From positions 10,974,623 to 11,038,622 of the forward strand of contig NC_049993.1 of assembly GCF_000003815.2 (NCBI RefSeq): a stretch of 64,000 nucleotides of DNA. The letters are read 5' to 3'. Shown one piece after another: positions 46,127-59,167 of the stretch (the first letter of the stretch is position 1; each line of letters begins with the position of its first letter). Position numbers and translations under genes: made by a program. The notes under the pieces are model-generated. The model was not told the origin of the DNA. It made no database searches and saw nothing but the letters and a program-made list of their open reading frames with translations. The DNA is from Branchiostoma floridae. Its lineage: Eukaryota > Chordata > Leptocardii > Amphioxiformes > Branchiostomatidae.

Positions 46127-47122
46127 TCAGAAGTACTTATCCCCACATGGTCGACAGGCGCACTCCTCTACTATTGACACTTTTCGTACTTTAGTCTCGT
46201 TCCCTTGACAGTTCAGGACGACTTTTTCGTTGCGCATGCGCGTTGGCGTACAGGAGGCGCACGAGTCGAAAGGCCCCGGATGTTGCCGTGGGATGTGAAA
46301 GGAGCTGCACTGTCCATAACAAAACTTATTTCTCACCAGTTTTGTTTCGCATCCTGGGGACGTGACCTCCTGATCGAAGGCCACTGCCTTACACCAGTCT
46401 TTGCGCAAGTCCCTCTTCCTGAGTGGTAGTCGCACGACGCTGCCAAACGCGTACAGTGTGCTCTGTCCGATTCTCACTTTAACAGATTTCTTCTCCGATC
46501 TTCTTTGTGCTCGGTCTTTCTTATGTTTTCTCCGACGTCGGTTGCGACGAGGCTTTCTCCCTCTATACCGCTTTCTCTCATACCGGTCATCGACCGGGCT
46601 TGTCTGATCCTGTTCACTCGACGCATGCGCGGATCCCTCGACTTCTTGGGGCAGCTCCGCCTCAGTGAAGAGACCTAGGGCCGTTTTTATGACGTCATCG
46701 TCACCTGGAAGACGGTTGTCTGACTCATCATTAGGCATGCGCGTTGTCTCCTCTGTCTTTGACGCTGACTCGTCAGCAAGAGCTTGTTCTTCCCCCTCCT
46801 CTATCCTGTGAACAGCAGAGGCCCGGACGACGATTTTTTCCTCAACCACGGTGTCGTCTGACACTCCCTCTCCGTCCCGACCCCTCCCAACCGGCGGCCG
46901 AATCAACCCGAGAGTCTGAAACCGATGGAGCAGTTCTTCGGCGCCGAAGGACGAGTCGGTGTCGCCGAGAGACGAGGAGATCGTGTACCTGAGTCTGTCT
47001 AGCACTGACCTGTACTCCGGGTGGCGGGTGGGACTGGGCAAGGTGGAGGCGGCGGCAGCCCGCAGGAACAACACCAACGTCACGGTCACCAGACACGGCA
47101 TGCTCCTCACGCTCTTCTTCAT
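46127..47122 (-). CDS. Secreted cystine-knot antagonist of the DAN/Cerberus family
   Basis: 331 residues in one uninterrupted frame. A signal peptide (VTVTLVLFLRAAAAS) is followed by a long acidic pro-region, a very basic stretch (RRNRRRRKHKK) likely to be cut by proprotein convertases, and a C-terminal cystine knot from about residue 242. The knot has DWC, GCETKLV, NKFCYGQCSSFHIPR, SCASC, VVLNC and VEECACRPC. It has ten cysteines (244, 258, 268, 272, 288, 291, 305, 321, 323, 326), one more than the usual DAN pattern of eight plus one. NET at 308 is a possible glycosylation site. DAN proteins bind and block BMP, Nodal or Wnt ligands outside the cell. VEEC and the overall shape favour Cerberus/Dand5; RKDWCKA also resembles Gremlin, so I give no symbol. 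Confidence 0.92.
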   Translation of the reverse strand: MKKSVRSMPCLVTVTLVLFLRAAAASTLPSPTRHPEYRSVLDRLRYTISSSLGDTDSSFGAEELLHRFQTLGLIRPPVGRGRDGEGVSDDTVVEEKIVVRASAVHRIEEGEEQALADESASKTEETTRMPNDESDNRLPGDDDVIKTALGLFTEAELPQEVEGSAHASSEQDQTSPVDDRYERKRYRGRKPRRNRRRRKHKKDRAQRRSEKKSVKVRIGQSTLYAFGSVVRLPLRKRDLRKDWCKAVAFDQEVTSPGCETKLVRNKFCYGQCSSFHIPRQHPGPFDSCASCTPTRMRNEKVVLNCQGNETKVRKVSIVEECACRPCGDKYF

Positions 47123-47163
47123 GCTTCACCACACACTTCTTAAGACTCCAACTTCTTAAGAGT

Positions 47164-47225
47164 CTAACTCTTGTCCCCAGTCGCTGAAGAACCTGAACTC
47201 TTGTCCCCAGTCGTTGACGAACCTT
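47164..47225. repeat. Short tandem duplication upstream of the Cerberus-like start
   Basis: Two copies of a unit of about 30 bp beginning AACTCTTGTCCCCAGTCG, in the 5' leader or first intron of the gene. Confidence 0.8.
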
Positions 47226-47891
47226 ACTGCTGAAGTCGCGCGACTTCCTCGTTGTGGCGTGCCGGAGGGCCTGGCGGACACAGTGATCGGGCCCTGGCTT
47301 CGCGCACCGTCCCCTGTCGGAACAATACAACCCAACATCAGTCGTTTGTCAAATAATGAAGGCCAGTTCATCATCGCTGCCCATAGACAGCCGCTTACAA
47401 AAAGCAGGGACCAAAACAATGGGTCAACCAATGTCATTTTCCCACGAGAATCGCCCAGTGGACGGAAACACAAACTTTTCCTCTACAATGAACACAAACT
47501 CAACTAGGAGAAAAAGCTGGCGGCGCCATTTAAGCGGCTTGAATGTATGCCCCCAGTTTGCCAATACACACACAACACGACTTGAATACACACTGCAAGA
47601 CCCTTTTCAAAAGACGCAACAAAGTCAACCGACTCACGCGGAACTTGTTGTCCGGTGGTTCCTTCTTGAGTCGAAACGACAAAAGCGTTTCTTTCTATGA
47701 GCTTTTCTTTGTCAGAATATCTGTCTTTACGTGCTTGTTCCTGTTATGACATTAAAGAAATAACGGAAAGACCCTCACCTGTGGGATGTTACGAAGTAAG
47801 CTAGGCTATTAGCCGGTGTCTGTACGTGTAGCTCTAGCTTGCGGTGCTGTCGCGGTCTGTCACACTGACGACTCAATTTCGTGTCCCACCC

Positions 47892-47899
47892 CTTTTATA
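47892..47899 (-). promoter_or_regulatory. TATA box, probable promoter of the Cerberus-like gene
   Basis: Minus strand reads CGCTATAAAAGGGGTGGG, a consensus TATA box in a GC-rich setting, 770 bp upstream of the ATG. Transcription would start near 47865, leaving a long 5' leader or an intron. No other minus-strand gene is closer. Confidence 0.5.
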
Positions 47900-50800
47900 G
47901 CGATGAGTCCACATTCCATTTGGGTGGTCTGGACCTCATGCCATCCTCTCACCGGTCGATAGGGCCAGGCATAATCCTATTTCATCACCGACAAACCAGA
48001 TAATCCCCCAACCAATTATTGCTAAGTACGTCGGTACGAGATTCGACCGATGACCCTCGCTACACGACAGGATGTGTATTTGACCAAAAACTCTTCACAT
48101 TTCCCCCTTTCTTTCTCGGCTTCCTCTTGTTAAACAAATACAGAGCTATTATATCAATAGAACAAAAGAAAACGATTCTAGCTGTGTATTTATCTCTGAA
48201 AAGGGCACGTACTGTGAGGGCGTGGATGTCAGCATGGCAAAGGTTTTGTCGGTGGAAAAAGAAAACAGTTACAAAGAAAGGTAAAGGGATGAGTAAGTTA
48301 TATTTGTAAAGGAGTCTATCCAGCTTTGATGCTTTGATTCTCGTAAACAAACGAAGGCCTCCTGGCGCCGAGGGAGAAAAAACGTGAGGTATCGCACGAG
48401 CGCCTTGGCGGCGATTGCTTCGTTCTTAAAACCACAGACCGCGTCATGACAGTATAACCATCATTCCATAAATGCCGACCTGAAGCAAGAGCATTCATTC
48501 TACTATCCTTCCAAAGAAATAGAAAGGATCCAAGCATTCTGGTGAAAGGCGTTAGAACAACAGTAGAAATCCCTCCTGTCTGCACAGTTTATCCATTAAG
48601 CCCCATTACAAGGCAAGGCAGATAAGTACGTCAGATACGGATCAAAAAAGAAATCGATAGTTTGAGATTGTAATCATCTTGCAAAACGACAGAAGAATGT
48701 GGTAGAAAGAATAGTGTACATTTTTGTGGTTAGTTTCAGAATGTCGTTGGGATTGTTTGTGTGACTGTCATGAGGACACCAATGACACATTGCAGGCCAG
48801 ACTCCAGTAGAATTGGCCTGTCTTGTTGCTCGGCAATCTGGTTAATGGGAAGTGACCGCGGCCAGGCGCGAGTCACCGACAACACTGACAAATGTCCGCC
48901 GCTGTTGCACCATGTTCAGTGTAATCAACGCTTTACATCCGAGGATTTTTCATCAAAATGACATACTCGCTCGTGTGCCTCACACACAATGCTTCAAACA
49001 ACCTGCTACAAAAACGTTTCTTTCAAACTAAAGACCTGGTTTGAACCTGTCTGATGACGTTGACGGAAGGATTTTGACGATTTAGTCACGACACTTTGTA
49101 ACCGGCGAACCCTAACAATGACACTTATCCTCGCATGGACAGTTTGATGCTTGAGGGACGCCACGACACAACTTTTTGAATCCCGTCTATATTCGACCAC
49201 GCTTCCGGCGGGTTTCTTGAGGTATCTCGCCACGTTCAAAGAAACCTTTTTGAAATGACTTTTTCTTGAGTCTGAACTGCTCTGTCAAGTAGGCTTTTGA
49301 AGGTGACAGTTATTTAGAGCTGTTGTCATGCCTTCGGTGTGACTTTGACTGCACGGCTGCCCTCTCCTAGCCTTCCCGTTTGTCTGAGTTGGCCAACTTC
49401 CCGCCATGACAGACTGTAGCACATAGTTTGTTACAAAATGAATCAGAAACGCACGGTCGGTGCCTCGGCTGGCCTCGGGAGGGATGAATGGTGGCTTAAC
49501 GGGGGATTTTCCACCGATTTACCATTGCTTTGGAGAGTCCACCCGCGAGCTTGTCGTGCTATTGAGCCCTGGTCGGCTGCTGGCGCCACACTAGCTCCGC
49601 CACAGAAAACTGCTTTTTGTGCCGCTGACAAACATGATGAACTACAAGGGACGGTCTGAATAGGAAGCCGGGAATGTTTTCGGACCTCGGAACAACAGAG
49701 CCTTTCTTACCAACCCTTTTACCTCTAACGCTACCTGACGCCAGCTACCCCCGACGCATTTTTCTTCTCAGGGCTGCTACAGAAATAGATGACGGAAGGG
49801 AGCGCGTTTAAAAATACTCGCGGCTCGTTAAATCTCCGTTTAACTGTTAGTAGTAGATCGTCAACCGTTCTTGTCAACCGTGCATGTCTACTCTGTACTC
49901 ATATCAATAGACCTATATTTACTACCACCTTTTCTATGTACGTATGTATGTATGTATTTAACGGGTACCATTCATATCTGAGGATACATCCTGAGAAAGA
50001 ATGAAAAAAGTACACGCAATTTCTGTATTTTCTTAATACTAGTGCTTGGAAGGAAAAATGATACTTTGTGAACTCTTATTTCATTTCTAGAATTCTTGCT
50101 ATCCATTGAAATCAGAGGTCGCCGATATATTCTAACCCCGGCCCTTCTAAATTTTTCATGAGAAACTAATACACATCCGTTCGGTTTCTTGTTCAATAAG
50201 CTGCTTTCTGGACCATTGAATCTCTATTGTACAAGGTAATGATCTTTGTTTTAAATCTGAATCTCAATACAATTGAATCTTTTGTCTTTTGCGTACAGGT
50301 TTCCCTATTATTTGAAGGAAAACCGACCAATACACATCCCCACCAGTCCAACCATAAGTTGTTTTATCTAACGCTATAGTTATGTTGAATTTTTGTTGTA
50401 TCAGTTGATGGGATTTGTCTGACGGTAAGTTGTGCTGGTGGTCCGAAGGGGCACACGTGGTATTGTGACAAAGTCAAAGCGACGAGCCCTACTATTGTGC
50501 AAATTGGAAGTTGTTGTAACGTTGCGGGAGTACGTGTGAAAGTGATCGGGCCAGGACCACACATGATACTGAGAAAACCAGTATTTGTTTACTGGTTTTA
50601 ATCTCCAAACGGAACTATCATCTACTTGGAGAGAGTACGGAGGTTTTACGTTCTAAGTATTTTGACAGCTTTTCTGTAGTATGGACAGACTTTGCCATGG
50701 ACATCTCTGTCTGTGACTCCAAAACTTAAGTCAGTTATATCAATGCGCAATTTTTAGTCATAAAGAGATGGTATGTGACTTATTCTAGATTTTCTAACGT

Positions 50801-53500
50801 TTTTTTTTCTAAGGTCCAAGGGACCTCTTCTAGGCTACGTACTCAAAGGTCATCACGCAACAGACCGATTCAAGGTTACGGGTTAGTCGGGTAAGACTGG
50901 GCTTGGACAGCATATCTTCTCTCAAAGTCAGATTATATTGAGACAAGCACGGCTAAAAGTGAGGACTGACTGACCCAATAGGAGAAGCAGGGGTTACGAA
51001 GGCTGCTAGGGAAACCATGTCACACCATTTACTAGTAGGTTGAAACGAAATTCCCTGGCATCTTATACTTTGAAGAAGGTTATCGTTTCATTGCTTTGAA
51101 CTTATCTAGAGATCTATAGTTATATGGTAAGTGAGGATGACAATGGAATATTAGCAGAAAAAAATACACGAGCAATGAAACTGCATCTAAGAGAACTAAT
51201 ACCGAATAAAAGACTACATGTATATTCAAATGTAATTATGGCTTCAGTGCATTTACGGACTGCGTTGTTGATATTTGAGAAAATATCGGGTGAAAACTGT
51301 CTCCAAACGCGTTGCAAAACTTTATTTTATCCTATAAATGTAGATAGAAAGACGCATGGGGTTTGCTTATGTCTTATACTGTCCTTTAATTCCATATAAC
51401 AGCGGGACTATCAGCTTAGCAAGTCATAGATAAAACATATACTAATCGTCGATTAGGCCTATGTAAACAACTCTGTGTGACTTGTAAAACTACTCAACGC
51501 GTTCTTTGTAAGAGCGCAAAGACCCTAAACTTCATCTCAAAATAGGGCCCCAAACACAACTCGGGAGACATTTTTAAAGTTATTTTGTGTCACTTGTTTA
51601 TACGTTTTCTTTTATCTTTCCTGTAAAGTGTGGTCCTGCCTTGTCAAATATATCGTAACGTGTCATTCTCAAGAAATCTGTTTGAATGTGCGTGATTGTT
51701 AAGATAGTGATAACCTATGCTGATTATACACCTATTGACACATCTATGAGTATAACATGATTTTGCACTATCCATACGATATCACCCTTCACAAAAACTT
51801 AAAATATTGTTGATGTTCGCACGGCACAGTTCCTTCCGTCTCTGTCTCTTAACACCTTTCAATCCACGGCTAAAATCACATAAATATGCATAAATTAAAC
51901 CCGCTCCACAGCTACAGGGGAAGGTGTAAATGTTCAAAACCAACAACGGTTTTTCCACGACCAGAGACCACACAAGGAGTGGTAGTCAGCCCACCATAGC
52001 ACAACTTTTACTTCAGATGCCAAGGTCGTTCTGATTCGAATAAAACCTCTTGATTTAACAGTCATACATTTGAAAATTATCGTATTAACCAACTTCTCGT
52101 AATGAAGGCATCAATACAATTTATGTCGGTGGTTAGCATTTTCAAATGATACAGCAGAAAAAGACTTATTACATGTTTGCTTACTATTAACCATAAAGAC
52201 CGAACACTAGCATAGAATGGTAGGAATACTTTAGTCGGCCTTTCCTAGAATTCAGTGTCAGAATACGTCTGCAGGTGTAATCCGAGTCCGCTAGGTGGCG
52301 ATGTTTCTATCCACCAATATCGACTCCATGGCTTCACTTTTTGTATTCGCCAGAAGAGAATGGACTCAAACACGGTCAAGTCAATTGTTTCAACGATTAA
52401 AGTATTCCTCTTTGTTTTATGACATGTATTATGGTCTCGTCACCTTTGCCAAGACTAAACAAAATATACATTTGCCAACCTGGACGCGTGAAAGTTTAGA
52501 AAAACGTTGAAGCAAACTGTTATCCATTATGATATCTAACACATTTGTACCAAGGGAATTCAGGAGCACACTTTGGAATGCAGTGACCCGGTGATCACTT
52601 ATAATTAGTAAGTTTTGGTCAAGAGTTGCCAGCACTACCAAAAACGTGACAAACTAACAAATGTAATATGAAAGCACGGTGCTTCCCATATGAGATATAT
52701 ATGCTCGGCTTTTACAAAGTGTAAACAAAACAATAGGGTAAACATCTTTTTCCAGATATTTTGTCTTAATAAAGGTAATATTCAACGCTATAATCAGTTG
52801 TATGTCCTCAGATTACTAGTACGTGAGATATCCCGAACATGCAAATAAGATGCAAATGAAGCACTGTAAGTTTGCTCACTGAAAATAGGCGCCAAAACTC
52901 TAACAATCTGGTAGCATCAGTGAACTGTGGTTTTCTCAGACAACTTTTACCAATAACCAAAGATTAACATCGTTATATCCATTCTCACCTTCTTTCCGTA
53001 TCAGCAACCCTGGTAGCCACGTCACTACACGGACAAATTGATCGCCAGACTCTCTGATCCACGACCTGTTGAACAACAGGAGTTGGTTTGAAAAATTATC
53101 GCGCGCATATCCCACTGTACAGACAAGAGAGAAGACCGTATCTTGGCGGCAGCTTGGCGACAAACTCGACACAACGTATTTGTCTTGGCTTCATCCAGGT
53201 CAGATCTACTGAGCGGTACTTCTTACCGGCTACTGTGTTCGACAAGGATCGGGAAATGTTGTTGCGAGAAGTGTTGCGAGAAGCGGCCGTGAGTTTGGTG
53301 TATAAAGGGGGAGGGGCGGCGAACTACAAGTCGGAAATTGTGGACTCAGCAAATGTTCAACAATTATCTATAGCAGAAATCCCCTCCTCAGCATTATTTC
53401 ATACGTTTCGTATACGTATAATAAAAAATGTTGTAAAGGTTACGGTCTACACGCGAACTGTCAGGTCTAGGTGAGATCATTACCTACCCCGTAGCGGTAC
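47900..53500. other. Long noncoding stretch
   Basis: No gene supported. It contains a GTAT microsatellite (49939-49958) and a perfect 10-bp-stem hairpin at 50574-50599 (AAAACCAGTA/TACTGGTTTT). As it lies upstream of a developmental gene it may hold enhancers, which cannot be read from sequence alone. Confidence 0.45.
50574..50599. repeat. Hairpin, 10-bp perfect stem, 6-base loop
   Basis: AAAACCAGTA ... TACTGGTTTT. It is not followed by features of a known RNA gene. Confidence 0.7.
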
Positions 53501-53879
53501 AGAACCGAACACTAAAAGGCCTGACATTACATATATACGTACAGTCAGACAAGTACTTAATAACTTGACCAAGTGGCCGGCACAGGTCACGCTTCTAAGG
53601 GCACACGGGCAGGTCACAACCGGGGGGTGAGCTATGGAGGTTACGGGAAAAGTTTACCTTGTCTGGGCCGGTCACGGCGCTGTCTGGACGGAGGGTATGT
53701 CTGGGGATATGATGGATATGATTCTTTCCCGCTTCCCACAATTAACGAGGCAACAGGTTTATATATATCACTGAGTGATAGAGATGGTGGTATCGGGCAT
53801 GTCAAATCTTCCTTTGGAGATACAGCATTCATTCTTTTTCTTCTTTTCCCCTTTCATTTGTGGTCGGGATGAATTTTCG

Positions 53880-54010
53880 TCAGACGGTCGCGTAAAGCGT
53901 AGCTCGGAGCTCGCGACAACATGGCGGCCGATAAAGCACCGTCGTTTGTCTCTGTCCGTCAACCTGTCAGGCGCAAATAGCGCGGGAAATATTGGCGGGG
54001 GACGAGGGTT
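53880..54010 (+). promoter_or_regulatory. CpG-rich promoter-like patch with ATG and E2F-type sites
   Basis: CpG-rich DNA around CAACATGGCGGCCG (a YY1/initiator-like start, ATG at 53921), followed by GCGCAAATAGCGCGGGAAA, which contains the E2F core GCGGGAAA. The frame from the ATG encodes only MAADKAPSFVSVRQPVRRK before TAG at 53978, with no obvious donor. It could be the start of a housekeeping or cell-cycle transcript whose coding frame I have misplaced. Confidence 0.35.
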
Positions 54011-54610
54011 TGATCACACCCATCATTCATTTCTAAGGTATCCTGTCACAGAAGCGGTGGGGGGTAGGGGACGAGGAAATGTTGATGATAAAAAAATAGC
54101 TATGAGTTATCATAATGATATCATTGGATTCAACTACAGTTGGGCGTACTAACGTGAATCATAAGAATGTGTAAATTCGATGATATTTCTGTAAAACTGT
54201 TCTCTGGGCTGTATCCCTTTGATATGAGCACTCAAGTATAGCGGATTAGAAATTCGTTGGGGTCACTCTGAACTAGACCTGGTTACAGATGGTATTCATA
54301 TGTAGATGGTAGATTGATTGTTGAGATGGGTTTTTTTTTAATCAAGAACTGAACGTGACTCTCTAGTCCCTATACTTCCATAAGGACCATACTTTCTGTT
54401 GTATGAATCAATCTTCTCCAATCCAATTCTGACCTTTCTAAACGTTTTCTATCTCTCCTTGCTCAAACGTTTCCAGTAGAACCACCCACGGCCACAGACA
54501 CGTGTCAGTTGCGCCGTTCCGCCACACCGTTTCCCATCGACACGAAGATCATTCCTGTATCTGATTTGTTGATTGCTGCAGGTTGTGATGGAGCGGTGTG
54601 GAAGACGTGC

Positions 54611-54706
54611 GGTCACCGGTCACAGCCATGGGATTCACCCGGCGGTGGGAGGTACGCCGCACAGTAATGCGGAATACATCACATATCCGTCACGTTTAGA
54701 CTGATA
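54611..54706. repeat. Local duplication, copy 1
   Basis: About 96 bp (GGTCACCGGTCACAGCCATG ... GTCACGTTTAGACTGATA) related to 54948-55043 at 337 bp distance; TACGCCGCA, ATGCGGAA and CACGTTTAGACT are unchanged. Confidence 0.85.
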
Positions 54707-54947
54707 GTCGGATAGTGTAGCCTCCACCAGGCCTTCTTACGGGGGTCGTAGAGTTCGGCAAAAAAATCGGGAAATTGGACAGGGGAGTCAATCAACTCAT
54801 GTTTCGGCCGGCCAACTTCAGGCTGTTATACGGTATTGTATGGAAGCTTATGTCCATATTACACAATAAACAAAGCTCATATAGTACGAATATCTTGAAA
54901 ACCAGAACGATACATATTCCAGATAAGAAAAAAAACTCTAGACGTTT

Positions 54948-55043
54948 GGTCACTGGTCATAGACATTAGATTCAGCCGACAAGGAGAGATACGCCGCAGA
55001 CTTATGCGGAACGCATCACACATTTGTCACGTTTAGACTTATA
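54948..55043. repeat. Local duplication, copy 2
   Basis: Second copy (GGTCACTGGTCATAGACATT ...), with more A/T than copy 1. Confidence 0.85.
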
Positions 55044-58000
55044 ATGGAAAAGGCTAATGTGTGTATGATACGGTGCTGTGGGTTTGGTGAAGACACTTAT
55101 CATTTACTGTCTGTACACGTGTTCTCGATACAGAGGTATCTATGATACACTGTTTTGTACACAACTTCTTGGGTTGATTATGCCCCGTGGCAAAAGGTTT
55201 GATGAACAAAAATATCTCCCCCAAGTCTACGAGAATAAATCAGAAGGAGGGCTATTGATGTTGAACAAACCTTGTTGCCCTTTAATCCATTCGGGGACAA
55301 ATTTTCACTCGGACGTAGCAGGTACTTGTTTACGTAGGTGCAACATAAAATAATATGCGGACATTTTAGAGGGAATGTTGTGCTATGATTACATACGATT
55401 CGATGAATTTCTGATGTGCTTCTAAATAGCTTTGGTTAACGCTATCATAAACATGCTACACGGCCTTGACTACTTTGATCAAACAGAGATCCACATAGCT
55501 TCACACCTTGCAAATGAGCCAAGCTATTTTCACAGCAATCATTATCATAGCAGCCGCCCATTATCAATGTTGTACACTTCCTGTGAGTGAGTACTTGTAA
55601 TTTCTGACGATATTCTTTTAATCATTTTACATAGACTTCAATGAAATACAAAATAAATTCCCAATAATTTCCCATGAGGGATATCCACAAGTTTAAACCA
55701 GACTTAGTGCTTTTAGGATAAAAGCCCTTCGCAATGTCTCAAAACCCTTTGTCGCCATCCTGCCCTTAATATGTCACTGTTCTAATTCCTGGATTTCACC
55801 GCGGTGCATTTCATAGCAACTCAGATATATGAGTGATGAATTAAGACAAGCGAACGGCCACCCTTAATCCTTCAAATCCACCGTATTGCGACAAAAGATC
55901 CGCATCAGACGACTTAAGTGCAAACAGTCGGCACACATTGCACTCATGGTTGGTGATTCCTGTGACTTCGACAATCTAATCTTATTCATATATTCTACAG
56001 TCTGTAATGATGTTAGTCGCTACAGTTCAGTTTGCTTTGTGGTTGGGTAACCTTGGAAAGTTTGTGTGTGAATGTACCCAGGCTCCCCGGCCTCATCACT
56101 TATCGCTGGTGCTGATCTATCATGGCGTCTGTAGACTTGGGCTGGGAAGGCACCAGGCACTGACGGGCCATTCTTCAGACATCTATCGCACCAGGGGAAG
56201 GGAAGGAGGCGGCGGTATCATGATAAAGGCAACCCGTGACAATCACACATTTTTAAGTCTCTAATTATGAACAGCATTCATTAATGACATTGTTATCCGC
56301 GGGTTAGAAAATGGAGTGCTTCTAATTGGACCCGAATGCATATTCCTGAAAAAGTTGATAACAAGAGTTGTTATTAATCAAAACCTCGCGTAATAGAGCA
56401 TTATTCGACAGGCGAGAAACATAGGGAGTTGATAAGTTTTCATTAAGGTTTATAGATATAAATCGGAGATATAACTGATAGTAGTGAATGTGTTCATTCG
56501 CTTTCAACTTAAAGATTTGTTTGTTTATTTCCATTTAACTTTTAACCATAGTAGGAACGCCAGTACTCAAGAGACAAATGACTTTCAGAAGTAATCTTTT
56601 TCAGATGTATCTTCATTTCTGTTGCCTGTTCATCTGTATTTTTTGCTTGTCGGTTTAAATCAAAGCTTGTTTTCACCAAACGAATTTGCAACACCAAAAA
56701 AAGACCAAAGACAAAAAAACAAGACTAAAATGTATTATTTTGAAACTCAAAGAAATAACGGATTGGGCAACCCAACATGGTGAGTAACAACCAGAGGAAG
56801 CTATCTGTTGTAGCTTGAGACAAACTAGATGTCCAGAACAATCCTTAGTTCCACGGAGTCCACCTGTCAAGACGTTTAGCTAGTGTCAGGCGGTGATGTG
56901 CCGACGGGATTTGAAGTCTCGGTTCCAATAAAGAAGTGAGGATCCTACCCCTAGACCTGACAGGCTAAATTCCGTCAGTGTCATTTCTGATGGCCATCTT
57001 ACCTCGGAATCGTAATGGTCGCCTTGTAAGGAAATGTCTATCGTCAACTGACAGCATTGACATTGTTCTTGGATGGAATGCACAGTTTCCACTCTGAAAA
57101 ATGGGAAAAGCATTTCTTCTGAGTACTAGGCAGATCGCTGTTAGTCTACTACAATAGAATTGATTGTTTACCTAGTGAGTACCCATACAGTTAAATTGTG
57201 AGTAAAGTTTAAACAAAAAGTGGGGTTGATCCCCTGTAGGATAGCTTTAAGCCGGTCCGTGTTAAGAGATAACGTTGTCGGTATCGCACAGAATTTGTCC
57301 CCTACCCGCCAGCACCTGAACCAGCAAAATGACGAGATCCTTTTTCATCGCATTTTCGGACCAAATCAACCCGTCGTTCTCTCCCCCTAGGCCTTTGGTA
57401 AGACTTAATCCTTTTGGGAAGGGCTGTCGTCAGAATTTACATCTTCAAGCGGGCGATGAGCGCACAAAGGGAAAGTTCAGGCCGGATGCGACACTGTCAG
57501 TTCAAAGATGAATTCGATCACTCCCCGGGCGCCCTTCCGGGCCTGGCTGAAAATTAATCTGTCAGAATCAGCCAGGCTGGAGAGACCGATCAGCGAGGTG
57601 GGGCCGCTTGAAGATACGCACGTCTGACAGCTCATTTCGGAGGACGGCATCCCCTGAATAGGAAGAGTCGCCGCGGCTCTGTCGTGATGCTTGTCCAACC
57701 AACCGCACCGGTACGCCGGCAAACACACCTGCTTATCCCGCTGACCCTTAGATTATGGGTGAGATACATAGAAGAACGCGCCCACGCAACGCATCTCTTG
57801 TAGTCAACACGAGTTTATTGCACCAAACGATCTACTGTGCTAGTCCGACATATCTCAAATTCCTGCGAATTTTCTGTAACTTACACCTTCTGAAAGGATA
57901 TCGTGGGATAAAACTTCCTTTCTTACTGTCTAAACTAAAGCCTGGATAGATTACAAAGTGCAAACGAAATGTAGAAAGGATAGAAATGCATGAAGTTTAA

Positions 58001-59167
58001 ATAGACCAAAGTAAAACTCCTTTGCGTAATGCTCTGGCTTACAATGTTTCTGTTTCATACAATCTCATCCAGTTAGACTACCTCTTGTACTTATTGCAAA
58101 AAAACTAGCCCAAGTTGGGAACGTTGTATTCTTTCTTAATCATGGCAAGTTACATATATTTTGTCACATTCCTTCTGGACATGTGTATCCTTTCAATCTT
58201 TCCTTCCTATACTTGTTAGCGTGGAAAGCTACAGCAATGATGAACGTAACAGAAGGACGGTTCATTGAGAAGGCGCGGTATGTAATGCGGGCATTCGTGC
58301 CTATCATTGCTGTCCATGGTGCTGAAACATATGTAGCTAGGCCCACTCACGGCTTTATGTGACTACCTTTAGCTATCAAAAGATGCCCGGTCATAGGAAG
58401 AGAATAAGGTATTTTTATTGAGTAAATCTCCCACTAGGAATATATGCCACAATTTTTACAAAATGAAGTCGCAGAGTTCTAGAATATACGTTGCAACTGC
58501 ACTTCACAGAACGGGAAAAGTAGTTTGCCAATATCTGTCTATATAGTAGTGTTTCAAGTATAACGTTATAGCTATAGATATGTAATTCATCGATTGATTT
58601 TATACATTTTGAGATACAGAATATCTTTGTACATTCAGGGTTGACTAATACAATTTCAAGTAGTGGTCATGCAGAGACATTTATGAACATTTATATAGTA
58701 TACTAGCAAAAGTCATTTACAATCTTGTAAAACGATAGCACGAACTCCTGACAACGTGACAACAATTGTTCTTAAAGCGCACACTTGCACATCATACAAT
58801 CTACAATTTTCAAGATAAAGTCTTATGATCAATATTTTACAGTGATTATGTTTGAATATAACGCCGTATTCCGGGTAGTCTACTTACATCCGGGATATTG
58901 ATAGTGCCTTTTAGATAAAGAAAAAAGATTGCGGTCATTTGAAAGGTCATTCTAAATTTTCCTGAATAAACAGGTGAGCAGTAGTTATTTACATAGTCCT
59001 AACCCAACGAAATAATTTTAGCCGCGCTACTATTTCATTTCAGTTCATTTAATCTACTACAGGAAATATGCTGTTGATAGTATTGGAGAAAACTTACGTT
59101 AAGTATGAATTTTACAAGTTCCGCTTGCGAATTCCCCTTAGGGTATGGGAAGGAAATAAGGTCTCTG
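55044..59167. other. Noncoding DNA, 3' side of the bHLH-Orange gene
   Basis: AT-rich except for 57300-57740, which is GC-richer and open in both directions but has no splice sites or family similarity I can recognise. The part next to 59168 would include the 3' UTR. Confidence 0.45.

Noticed and set aside
46842-47330. 162-codon minus frame and overlapping plus frames
   Set aside because: Out-of-frame shadows of the Cerberus-like gene, rich in arginine because of the GC-rich coding strand.
53088-53474. 128-codon plus frame
   Set aside because: No recognisable motifs, no splice or promoter context tied to it, and the opposite strand is similarly open.
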